Of a stretch of DNA of 64,000 bases, positions 9,246-16,885 are shown piece after piece; position 1 is the first letter of the stretch, and each line of letters opens with the position of its first letter. The stretch is from NCBI RefSeq assembly GCF_000771225.1, contig NZ_JDTZ01000002.1:1-64000 (forward strand), read 5' to 3'. This stretch comes from Bifidobacterium pseudolongum subsp. pseudolongum DSM 20099 (GTDB lineage: Bacteria > Actinomycetota > Actinomycetes > Actinomycetales > Bifidobacteriaceae). Position numbers and translations under genes: made by a program. The notes beneath the pieces were generated by a model. The model worked only from the letters and a program-made list of their open reading frames with translations, made no database searches and had not been told where the DNA came from.

Positions 9246-9300
9246 GAGGCTATGGCTGGGGCCCATCACCACACCGGTGATGGGCCCCAGCCATAGCCTC
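9246..9300. terminator. 25-bp perfect hairpin between convergent thrC and HAD genes
   Basis: The arms are exact 25-base reverse complements (beginning GAGGCTATGGCTGGGG) around a five-base loop ACACC. The hairpin begins six bases after the thrC stop and its far arm touches the stop codon of the minus-strand gene, so it can end both transcripts. Neither side carries a T-tract, so termination would rely on the stem or on Rho. Confidence 0.75.
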
Positions 9301-9967
9301 ATCCGTCGAGTGGGCGCGGCGCTTGCGCGAAATCGGTGATCGTCCCGTGCGCGGCCTGCTCGATGCTCGGCCAGACTTGCGCCGACGACGCGTCGTACAC
9401 ACCCCACACCCGCATGCCGGCGCGCACGGCCGACCGGACGCCGGCGAGCAGATCCTCGAACACTGTGGCCGCATGGGCCGGCACGCCGACACGTGCGGCG
9501 GCCTCCAAGTAGATGTCGGGGTGCTCCTTGCCCCGCCCCACGTCGTCGACGCCGACGATGGCGTCGAACATGCCGAGCATGCCGACATGCCTGAGGGCCG
9601 GCGCGCGCAATCCGGCCGGCATCGTCGTGGCCACGGCGAGACGGGCGCCGGTGTCTTTGAGGTAACGCAGGTAGTCGAGCGCATGCGCCTTGGGCCGCAC
9701 GACGCTCGTATACGCGTCATGCGCCATGCGGTCCCATTCGTCCATCAGCTCGTCCTCGGTGTCGTCAAGCCCGAACCGGTCGATCGTATAACGCGCGATG
9801 TCACGGAACTGCATCGCCGTGACGGTCTCCATATAGTCGTCGGGCACCGCGATGCCGCGCTTCGCTAGGAACGCGGCATCGATCTGGTCCCAGACGCCCA
9901 TCGAGTCGAGCAAGGTGCCGTCCAGGTCGAAGATCGCGGCCTTGCCGAGGTTCTCGTCAGTCGTCAT
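9299..9967 (-). CDS. HAD-superfamily hydrolase, phosphoglycolate-phosphatase-like
   Basis: A 222-residue cytoplasmic phosphatase of HAD subfamily IA. Motif I is FDLDGTLLDS at residues 13-22 with the two catalytic aspartates. Motif II is VATTM near residue 118. Motif III/IV is GKEHPDIY plus VFEDLLAGVRSA, where the usual ED/DS pair is present as FEDLLAG. A helical cap lies between motifs I and II. The start overlaps the recN 3' end by 11 bases, so it is read from the same transcript as nadK and recN. The substrate is unknown: sugar phosphates, nucleotides or phosphoglycolate are all possible for this group. Confidence 0.88.
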   Translation of the reverse strand: MTTDENLGKAAIFDLDGTLLDSMGVWDQIDAAFLAKRGIAVPDDYMETVTAMQFRDIARYTIDRFGLDDTEDELMDEWDRMAHDAYTSVVRPKAHALDYLRYLKDTGARLAVATTMPAGLRAPALRHVGMLGMFDAIVGVDDVGRGKEHPDIYLEAAARVGVPAHAATVFEDLLAGVRSAVRAGMRVWGVYDASSAQVWPSIEQAAHGTITDFAQAPRPLDG

Positions 9968-11714
9968 GCGCACTGCCTCCTGGTTCCGCCCCCGTATGGC
10001 CGTCGCCCAGGCGCGACGCGTCGAGCAGTTCGCGCGCATGCTCGAGCGATGCGCGTGTCGTGTCGCCGGCGAGCATGCGCGCGATCTCCTCGACGCGCGC
10101 CTGCCCCTGTACTTCGTGCACACTCGTGCCCGTGCGCCCCCCGCCATCGGTGCTTTTGCTCACCACGTACTGGCGTTGGGCCCACGAAGCCACTTGCGGC
10201 AGATGCGTGACGACGATGACCTGCGCATGCCGGGCGAGGCGCGCCAAGCGCCGTCCGAGCTCCACCGCGGTGCGCCCGCCCACACCGGCGTCGACCTCGT
10301 CGAAGATGAACGTCATCGGCGCGCCCTGCTCCCCCGGCGCGCCATGGCCCGCCGCGGACAGTTCGAGCGCGAGCATGAGCCGGCTCAGTTCGCCGCCCGA
10401 CGCGCTGGAACCCATCGGCATCGGCTCGGCGCCCGGGAACGGCGTGAACAGGAACGCGATGTCGTCGGCGCCGTGCGCGTCGAGCGCGCCCTCGCCACTG
10501 CGCGGCTGCACGCGGATCGAGAGCGCCGCGCCGTCCATCGCCAGTTGCCCGAGTTCGTCCGCGACCGCCTGGCATAATGCGCGGGCGGCTTTCTGGCGCC
10601 TCTTGGTGAGCCGTTGCGCCGCACGCATCGCCGTGGCGGCGCGCGCGTCGCGTTCGGCGCGCAATTGGGCGAGCCGTTCGGGTGAATCGTCGAGGTCCTC
10701 GAGTTCGAACCGTGACCGTTCGCGCCATGCGAGCACGTCGGCGAGCGTCGGCCCCCACCGGCGCGTCAGTTCGTCGAGCTCATGGATGCGCCCGTTGAGC
10801 GCGTCGAGTTCTTCAGGGCCGCCTTCACTGTCGAGCTGCCGCGTCAACGTGAACACCACATCGGCGAGCTCGGTGCCCACGGCGTCCAACCGGTCGGCGC
10901 ACTGGCGCAGCCCGTCGTCGAATCCGAGCGCGCGCAGGGCGTCGGCGGCGCGCTGCACGAGCTCGCATGCGCCGGGCAGCTCCATGCCGTCGCCGTTCTG
11001 GGCGGCGTCGAGCGCGGCAAGCGCTTGGGCGACACCGGCGTTGACCCGTGCGGCGTTTTCGATACGGCTGCGGCGCGCCTTGAGGTCGTCGAGTTCGCCG
11101 GCCTGCGGGTCGACGCGGTCAATACGCGCGATCGATTCGCGCAGATAGTCCGCTTGCTGGCGCATCGACGCCTCCTGCGATTCGATCCGATGCAGATGGT
11201 CGTCCGCCTCACGGTAGGCGGCATAGGCGCGCGCGTAGGCATGGAGCAGGTCGTCGTCGGCGGCGTAGCGGTCCAGGAACGCGCGTTGTCGGGCCGCGGT
11301 GGCGAACCGCAACTGGTCGGCCTGCCCGTGGACGGTGATGAGTTCGGCGCATACCTCGCCCAGTAGCGAGCGCGGCACCGTTTTGCCACAGAGGACGGCG
11401 CGTGAACGGCCGTGCGCCGGCACAGTGCGTGCGAGGAACACCTCATTGTCCTCGGTGCCGATGCCGGCGTCGTCGATCAGTGGCGCGGCCGGCGAATCGG
11501 CGGGCAGTGTGAAGATCGCCTGCGCCCATGCGGCCGTCGCGCCGTTGGCGACGCGCGTGGGGTCGGCCGGGGCGCCGCAGACCATGTTGAGTGCGGACAG
11601 GAGCATGGATTTGCCGGCGCCGGTTTCACCGGTGATCGCCGTCATGCCGGCGTGGGGGGTGATGGTTGCGGTGTGGATGGGCCCTAGGTCTCGCAGTTCG
11701 AGTTCTTCAAGCAA
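9957..11714 (-). CDS. recN: DNA repair protein RecN
   Basis: A 585-residue SMC-like ATPase for double-strand-break repair. Walker A is GETGAGKSMLL near residues 29-39. The long central part is Glu/Arg/Ala-rich coiled coil, although no zinc-hook cysteines are evident. The C-terminal head holds the signature ASGGELSRLMLALEL and Walker B FIFDEVDAGVGG, then the switch histidine in VVTHLPQVA. Length is normal for RecN. In actinobacteria it follows nadK and tlyA (as Rv1694-Rv1696 in M. tuberculosis). Here nadK lies 56 bases upstream and the HAD gene overlaps its end. Confidence 0.96.
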   Translation of the reverse strand: MLEELELRDLGPIHTATITPHAGMTAITGETGAGKSMLLSALNMVCGAPADPTRVANGATAAWAQAIFTLPADSPAAPLIDDAGIGTEDNEVFLARTVPAHGRSRAVLCGKTVPRSLLGEVCAELITVHGQADQLRFATAARQRAFLDRYAADDDLLHAYARAYAAYREADDHLHRIESQEASMRQQADYLRESIARIDRVDPQAGELDDLKARRSRIENAARVNAGVAQALAALDAAQNGDGMELPGACELVQRAADALRALGFDDGLRQCADRLDAVGTELADVVFTLTRQLDSEGGPEELDALNGRIHELDELTRRWGPTLADVLAWRERSRFELEDLDDSPERLAQLRAERDARAATAMRAAQRLTKRRQKAARALCQAVADELGQLAMDGAALSIRVQPRSGEGALDAHGADDIAFLFTPFPGAEPMPMGSSASGGELSRLMLALELSAAGHGAPGEQGAPMTFIFDEVDAGVGGRTAVELGRRLARLARHAQVIVVTHLPQVASWAQRQYVVSKSTDGGGRTGTSVHEVQGQARVEEIARMLAGDTTRASLEHARELLDASRLGDGHTGAEPGGSAHDD

Positions 11715-11770
11715 AGTGGGGTCACCGGTTCCTTGTGTGAGGTGTGTGGGGTGTATGACGATGGGCGGGG

Positions 11771-12712
11771 TCAGGCGACGTAGTCCGGGTCATCGGCGTC
11801 GCCCTGGCCGCGCAGCGACGTGTTGGCCCCTGTGGCGTGGCGGTCGCGCCATCCGACGACCGGCAGGTTGAATTTCGTGACGAGCCGGTTGGTGAACGGC
11901 GCGTCCGACAGGCGTGCCAAGCGCAGGCGTGCGGCCGATTGGCGGATGGCGACGCGCGCGCCTTTGGGCAGTGCGTGCTGGCGGCGCCCATCGCAGCAGA
12001 TCCATCCTTCGGACGTGGAATCGTCGTCGATGCGCAGCGAGAACGAGGAGTCGGAGCCGATGACGATTGGACGGGCGAACAGCGCATGCGCGGCGAGCGG
12101 CACCATGAGCAGGGCCTGCACGTCGGGCCAGATCACCGGGCCTCCGGCGGAGAACGCGTAGGCGGTCGAGCCGGTGGGCGTCGAGAAGATGACACCGTCA
12201 CAGCCGAACGAGCTCATCTCCACACCGTCCACGCCAATCGACAGCTCGACCATCTTGCCTCGGTCGGCGCGTTCGATCGTGATGTCGTTGAGCGCCCAGT
12301 CGCGCAACGGTTCGAGCGCACCGGGCAGCCAGACGTCCACATGCGCGATCATGCGCTCGTCGATGTTGTAGTCGCGTTCGGCGATGCGCCGGATCGCGTC
12401 GTGGATCTGGAAGCTTTCGAATTCCGCCAAAAAGCCCACATGGCCCATGTTGATGCCGATGATCGGCACGTCCGTGCAGTGCACGAGTTCGGCGGCGCGC
12501 AGGATCGTGCCGTCGCCGCCGAGGACGACGACAATCTCGGTGTCTTCAGGCACACGCTCGCACGGCTGTCCGAATTCGGGCACGTCGAGCCGGTCGATGA
12601 CCTGCACGTCGAACCCGGCCTCCTGCAGTTGCCCGACCGTGCCCTGCACCACGTCCCCCCGGTGCATGAGACGCTCGTGTGTGACGACAATGACATGCCG
12701 CGTTGTGGTCAT
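11771..12712 (-). CDS. nadK: NAD kinase
   Basis: A 313-residue enzyme that phosphorylates NAD to NADP. The diagnostic VVVLGGDGTILRAAE (GGDGT) lies near residue 65, then GINMGHVGFLAEFE, and the second conserved region FSTPTGSTAYAFSAGGP. The start MTTTRHV was chosen over an upstream ATG because GGAG lies close in front. It is the first gene of the nadK-recN-HAD unit on the minus strand. The gene that normally precedes it, tlyA, is 2.4 kb away because trkH-trkA are inserted between them in the opposite direction, so nadK must have its own promoter in the 173-base divergent gap. Confidence 0.96.
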   Translation of the reverse strand: MTTTRHVIVVTHERLMHRGDVVQGTVGQLQEAGFDVQVIDRLDVPEFGQPCERVPEDTEIVVVLGGDGTILRAAELVHCTDVPIIGINMGHVGFLAEFESFQIHDAIRRIAERDYNIDERMIAHVDVWLPGALEPLRDWALNDITIERADRGKMVELSIGVDGVEMSSFGCDGVIFSTPTGSTAYAFSAGGPVIWPDVQALLMVPLAAHALFARPIVIGSDSSFSLRIDDDSTSEGWICCDGRRQHALPKGARVAIRQSAARLRLARLSDAPFTNRLVTKFNLPVVGWRDRHATGANTSLRGQGDADDPDYVA

Positions 12713-12830
12713 GGCCGCTCCGTTTCTCGCGTGGGTGTACGCCACCATGGTAGTCGACGCCTCGTATCGGCCAACCCCATGCCGGGGCCCAGCGATGCGC
12801 GAACAGGCGCCGTGAAGTCGCTCGTGGCTT

Positions 12831-12866
12831 TACAATGGCTACGTAAGAACACATATCGTGTACACG
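12831..12866 (+). promoter_or_regulatory. trkH promoter -10 and a palindrome in its leader
   Basis: TACAAT at 12831-12836 is a fair -10 element 49 bases before the trkH ATG. No convincing -35 is seen. In the leader the ten bases CGTGTACACG form a perfect palindrome that could be an operator. GGGGAGG stands just ahead of the ATG. No long structured leader such as a cyclic-di-AMP riboswitch fits in the space. Confidence 0.4.
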
Positions 12867-12885
12867 GCATTGACGGGGAGGCAGC

Positions 12886-14349
12886 ATGGCGAATCTCCTG
12901 TTCGACGAATCGGCGTCGAACAGCGACGCTTCACAAGGCTATGCCTGGTGGTTCTCGGGCGACACGTTCGAGAAAGCCGCCGCCGAGGAACGCAAACCGA
13001 TCCGGCGCTCGCTGAGCTACCGGATCAACTCGCACCCCGGACGGTTGACGATTATTTACTTCGTCGTGCTGGTAAGCCTGTCCACGTCGCTGCTGCTCCT
13101 TCCCATCTCCACACAGGAGGGCCAGTCCACGTCGTTCTCCACCGCGTTCTTCACCGCGGTCAGCGCGCTGTCGACATGCGGCATCTCGATCGTGAACACC
13201 ACAAGCCACTGGTCCATGTTCGGCCAGGCGGTGCTCATCATCGCCGTGCAGATGGGCGGTCTGGGGGTCATGACCTTCGCCTCGCTCATCGCGCTCGCCG
13301 TCAACCACCACCTCAAGGCCATGCAACGCCTGCTGACGGCCTCCGAGCTCGGCACCAACAAGCTCAGCGAGATCCGCGGCGTGCTCACGGTGGTGCTCAC
13401 CACCACGTTCGTCATCGAGAGCATCACGTTCATCGCCCTGTTCCCCGGCCTGCTCCATGTGAACAAGGGGTCGGTGGGGCATTCGCTGTGGGAGTCGCTG
13501 TTCTTCGCCGTCATGGCGTACAACAACGCGGGCTTCACCCCCGACGGTGCGGGGCTGTACGTGAACAACTGGGCTGTGGGCATGCCGATCATGCTCTCCG
13601 CGTTCTGCGGCACGCTCGGCTTTCCCGTCATCCTCAACATCTTCCGTTGCACACGCCGGCACCAGCCGCCCAAACGCTGGAACCTGCACACCAAGGTCAC
13701 CCTCATCACCACGTTCGCGATCGTGCTTGTCTCGCTCATCTGGTTCCTGGCTGTGGAATGGGACAATCCGGCGCTGTTCAAACACGCCGACGTGGAGACG
13801 CGCATGCGGCGCGCCATGGTGGCCGCGGTGATGCCACGCAGCAGCGGCTTCGACCTTTCATGGGTGCCGCAGGTGAGCGAGGCGACAAAAGTATTCATGA
13901 GCTTCGTCATGTTCATCGGCGGCGGCAGCACCTCCACGGCCGGCGGCATCCGAGTCACGACCTTCGCCGTGATCCTGCTGGTGTGCAAGGCCGCGTTCAC
14001 CGGGCACAGCGATGTGAACGCGTTCCACCGGCGCATCCACACGCATGTGATCATGACGGCCGTCAGCATCACCACCGCGTGCTTCGCGCTCGTGCTCGTG
14101 GCCTCGATGTCGCTCATGCTCATCACCGACGCCTCGTTCAGCCACGCGCTGTTCGATGCATGCTCGTCATTCGGCCTGGGCGGCTATTCGGTGGGTGTGG
14201 CGCAGGAAGGCAGCGATGCGGCGCTCTACGTGCTCGCCGCGACGATGGTCGTGGGGCGTTTGGGCCCGATGACGCTCGCCTATGCGGTGAGCCGACCAAA
14301 ACAACTGGAGGTGGTGCGCTACCCCACCGACCAGATCGTGGTGGGCTGA
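12886..14349 (+). CDS. trkH: TrkH/KtrB-family potassium channel subunit
   Basis: A 487-residue polytopic membrane protein with four membrane-pore-membrane repeats. All four pore-loop glycines are readable: ALSTCGISIV (about residue 103), AYNNAGFTP, PRSSGFDLS and FGLGGYSVG. After residue 50 it is strongly hydrophobic. The N-terminal 50 residues are polar and cytoplasmic. The gating-loop region GGGSTSTAGGIRVTTFA is present. It works with the TrkA/KtrA ring encoded 77 bases downstream to import potassium using the membrane potential or a sodium gradient. The start has a strong GGGGAGG site. The two genes lie opposite to the flanking tlyA-nadK cluster, which suggests insertion as a unit. Confidence 0.94.
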   Translation: MANLLFDESASNSDASQGYAWWFSGDTFEKAAAEERKPIRRSLSYRINSHPGRLTIIYFVVLVSLSTSLLLLPISTQEGQSTSFSTAFFTAVSALSTCGISIVNTTSHWSMFGQAVLIIAVQMGGLGVMTFASLIALAVNHHLKAMQRLLTASELGTNKLSEIRGVLTVVLTTTFVIESITFIALFPGLLHVNKGSVGHSLWESLFFAVMAYNNAGFTPDGAGLYVNNWAVGMPIMLSAFCGTLGFPVILNIFRCTRRHQPPKRWNLHTKVTLITTFAIVLVSLIWFLAVEWDNPALFKHADVETRMRRAMVAAVMPRSSGFDLSWVPQVSEATKVFMSFVMFIGGGSTSTAGGIRVTTFAVILLVCKAAFTGHSDVNAFHRRIHTHVIMTAVSITTACFALVLVASMSLMLITDASFSHALFDACSSFGLGGYSVGVAQEGSDAALYVLAATMVVGRLGPMTLAYAVSRPKQLEVVRYPTDQIVVG

Positions 14350-14426
14350 CAGGCGGCCATGCACACACGCCAATGCCAACCGATCGTTCTTCATCATCAT
14401 TCACTCGCAACTTGCAGGAGGTAACC

Positions 14427-15077
14427 ATGGCGGACAACCGCAGTGTACTTGTGGTGGGACTCGGCCGTTTCGGCAGCGCGGTGGCCACCACGCTCGACGC
14501 GATGGGCCAGGATGTGCTGGCCGTGGACCGCGATCCCGAGCTCGTGAACCGCTGGTCTTCGCAGATCCCCACCGTGCAGGCCGACATGACCGACGTGCTG
14601 GCACTCGAACAGCTCAACGCCGCCGACTTCGACACCGCGGTCGTGGCGATCGGCGACAGCGTCGAGGCGTCCGTGATCACCGCCGGCAACCTGCTCGACG
14701 CCGGCATCTCCGACATCTGGGCCAAATCGGTGTCGAAGGAGCACGCGCGCATCCTGCAGCGCATCGGCGCACGCCACATCATCAACGCCGAAACCGATGC
14801 GGGCAAGCGTGTGGGGCATCTCGTGTCGGGCAACTACCTCGACTACATCGAGCTCGAAGGCGCGTACAACGTCGTCAAGATCCACACGCCCGCGCAGTTC
14901 GTGGGCTATACGATCGGAGACGCGAAGATCCACGACCGCTATGGCGTGACGATCGTCGGCGTCAAATCGCCGGGCCATGAGTTCCAGTACGCGTCAAACG
15001 GCCTTGAGCTGCACCGCAATGACGAACTGATCATCATGGGCAAGCAGGACCAGATCGACCACTTCATCCGCGGCTGA
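14427..15077 (+). CDS. trkA: TrkA/KtrA-family regulatory subunit of potassium transport
   Basis: A 216-residue cytoplasmic RCK protein. The N-terminal Rossmann domain carries VLVVGLGRFGSAVATTL (GxGxxG, residues 7-23) ending in an acidic residue AVDRDPE that binds ribose. The C-terminal RCK_C domain (about 140-216) has YNVVKIHTPAQFVGYTIGD and NDELIIMGKQDQID. One RCK unit of this length matches KtrA rather than the doubled enterobacterial TrkA. The ribosome site GCAGGAGGTAACC is near-perfect. It partners the channel gene immediately upstream and should gate it in response to ATP/ADP or NAD(H). Confidence 0.94.
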   Translation: MADNRSVLVVGLGRFGSAVATTLDAMGQDVLAVDRDPELVNRWSSQIPTVQADMTDVLALEQLNAADFDTAVVAIGDSVEASVITAGNLLDAGISDIWAKSVSKEHARILQRIGARHIINAETDAGKRVGHLVSGNYLDYIELEGAYNVVKIHTPAQFVGYTIGDAKIHDRYGVTIVGVKSPGHEFQYASNGLELHRNDELIIMGKQDQIDHFIRG

Positions 15078-15088
15078 GCCAGCCGGCT

Positions 15089-15838
15089 TCAGGCACGGGC
15101 CCGCGCATACATGAGGTATTCGATGTTGCCGTGCGTGCCTTCGATCGGCGAGTCGGCGGTCGCCACAACATCCAGCCCGCACTCACGCGCGCATCGCACG
15201 ACATCGTCCAACGCGTGTGCGCGTAGCTGGGGGTCGGTGACGATGCCGTGTTTGCCAAGCCCTTGCCTACCGACTTCGAACTGCGGTTTGACCAGCATGA
15301 CCACCGACGCGCCTGGTGCGGCGATGCGCGCGACGACCGGCAGCACATATGTCAGCGAGATGAATGAGACGTCCGACACGACCATCTGCGGCACGAACGG
15401 CAGGTCCTCCGGCCCGACGTCGCGGATATTGACGCCGCTCATCTCCGTGGTGCGCGGGTCGGCGGCGATGCGCGCATCGAGCTGCCCATGGCCCACGTCG
15501 AGCGCGATGACGTGCCGCGCGCCACAGCGCAGCAGCACGTCACAGAACCCGCCGGTCGACGCGCCGATGTCGAGGCAATCGAGGCCCGCGGGCGGCCGCA
15601 GACCGTGGGATGCGAACGCGCTGAACGCGCCGAGCAGCTTGTAGGCTCCACGTGAGACGTAATCGTCGGCGCCATGTATCTCGACGTGTGCGCCGTGAGG
15701 CACGGATGCCGACGGTTTGCGCACACACACGCCATCAACGAACACCGAGCCGTCGCGGATGAGGCGCTGCGCTTTGGCGCGCGATGGCGCCAGCGCACAA
15801 CGCGCCACGTATGCGTCAAGCCGTTCCATCCCCACCAT
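15089..15838 (-). CDS. tlyA: TlyA-type 16S/23S rRNA (cytidine-2'-O)-methyltransferase
   Basis: A 249-residue enzyme with an N-terminal S4 RNA-binding domain (RLDAYVARCALAPSRAKAQR, residues 5-24) and an FtsJ-like methyltransferase domain whose SAM loop is LDIGASTGGFCDVLL near residue 88, plus VVSDVSFISL and VKPQFEVG. TlyA methylates ribose at two rRNA positions and affects capreomycin sensitivity in mycobacteria. Two ATGs three codons apart (MVGMERL) are possible starts, and neither has a clear ribosome site. Its 3' end lies 11 bases from the end of the convergent trkA. Upstream, 9 bases away, is the HAD-IIA gene, as in M. tuberculosis. Confidence 0.93.
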   Translation of the reverse strand: MVGMERLDAYVARCALAPSRAKAQRLIRDGSVFVDGVCVRKPSASVPHGAHVEIHGADDYVSRGAYKLLGAFSAFASHGLRPPAGLDCLDIGASTGGFCDVLLRCGARHVIALDVGHGQLDARIAADPRTTEMSGVNIRDVGPEDLPFVPQMVVSDVSFISLTYVLPVVARIAAPGASVVMLVKPQFEVGRQGLGKHGIVTDPQLRAHALDDVVRCARECGLDVVATADSPIEGTHGNIEYLMYARARA

Positions 15839-15847
15839 GGCCGCCGG

Positions 15848-16879
15848 TCAGTCGTCGAGATGGAACTGCGGCAGGGCGATGCCCGCGGCGTCAATGCCAT
15901 TGTCCATGCGGTCCCAGATGAGCGCGCATGCGGCGCGCAGCGCGTCGACGCTCGTCGTGTCGCTGACACTGACGGCGCCGTCGCGCCATGTGGCGGTCAT
16001 GCCACCGCAACGCCAGTCACCATCCGCGAGCCGTTCGACACCCGGGTGGGGCACATTCAGTCCACGCAGGTCACGGGCGATGTACGTGGGGCGCAATGCG
16101 GCCGGGGCGCACATGAGGAGCCGTTCGTCGGTCACGCCGGTGAGCACGAGCAGCGAATCATAGCCGCCGCGGTTGCCCGCTTCGATGTCGGTGTCCAAGC
16201 GGTCGCCGATGGCGAGGCTCTGCGCGACCGACACCATCCTCTCACCGTCATGGGCGGCGAGCATGCGCGCCTCGTCATACATCGCCGATTCGGGTTTGCC
16301 CGCCGAGGCGATCGGTTCGACGCCGGTGGCGTTGATGACGGCCTGGATCATCGAACCGCATCCCGGCGCGATGCCCTGCTCACGGGGAATCGTGAGGTCA
16401 CGGTTTGTCACGAAATACCGGGCTCCCGCCTCGACCGCATACGCGGCTTCGGCCATCTGCTGCCACGTCATCTGCGGATACCAGCCTTGGATGACCGCGG
16501 CCGGGTCATCCTTGGCGTCTTCGACGATGACCAAACCCTGCTTGGCCACTTCGTCACGCAAATGGTCGGCGCCCACCACGAGCACGCGTGAGCCTACGGG
16601 CACATGGCGCGCCATCATGCGGGCGGCGACGACCGACGAGGTGATCACCTGCCACGGCTGGACTTCCAGACCGAACCCATGGAGCTGGCCGGCCACCACG
16701 CCCTGCATGCGCGAGGAGTTGTTCGTGGTGTACTCGATCGTCATGCCGAGCCGCTCGGCCTCGGTGATGCTCGCACTGGCGTGCGGCACCGGCTGCTTGC
16801 CGTAATAGACGACGCCGTCGAGGTCCAGCAGCGCCAGACGGTAGGACTCACTGAGCGCGGTCGTGGTGGCTTTCAGCAC
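15848..16879 (-). CDS. HAD-IIA family phosphatase (NagD-like)
   Basis: A 343-residue protein. Motif I is LALLDLDGVVYYGK near residue 15, motif II is EYTTNNSSRM (the TNNSS of the subfamily), and motif IV is SLAIGDRLDTDIEAGNRGG. The C-terminal 60 residues extend beyond the usual end of NagD. The M. tuberculosis counterpart at the same position beside tlyA (Rv1692) is a glycerol-3-phosphate phosphatase. That activity is a reasonable guess here, not a demonstrated one. It lies six bases after the RG-rich protein gene and nine before tlyA, so it belongs to the same transcript. Confidence 0.88.
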   Translation of the reverse strand: MLKATTTALSESYRLALLDLDGVVYYGKQPVPHASASITEAERLGMTIEYTTNNSSRMQGVVAGQLHGFGLEVQPWQVITSSVVAARMMARHVPVGSRVLVVGADHLRDEVAKQGLVIVEDAKDDPAAVIQGWYPQMTWQQMAEAAYAVEAGARYFVTNRDLTIPREQGIAPGCGSMIQAVINATGVEPIASAGKPESAMYDEARMLAAHDGERMVSVAQSLAIGDRLDTDIEAGNRGGYDSLLVLTGVTDERLLMCAPAALRPTYIARDLRGLNVPHPGVERLADGDWRCGGMTATWRDGAVSVSDTTSVDALRAACALIWDRMDNGIDAAGIALPQFHLDD

Positions 16880-16885
16880 GTTGGG

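Noticed and set aside
12713..12885. Possible cyclic-di-AMP riboswitch before the potassium channel gene
   Set aside because: The leader is only about 49 bases and shows no matching conserved core; only a 10-base palindrome is present.
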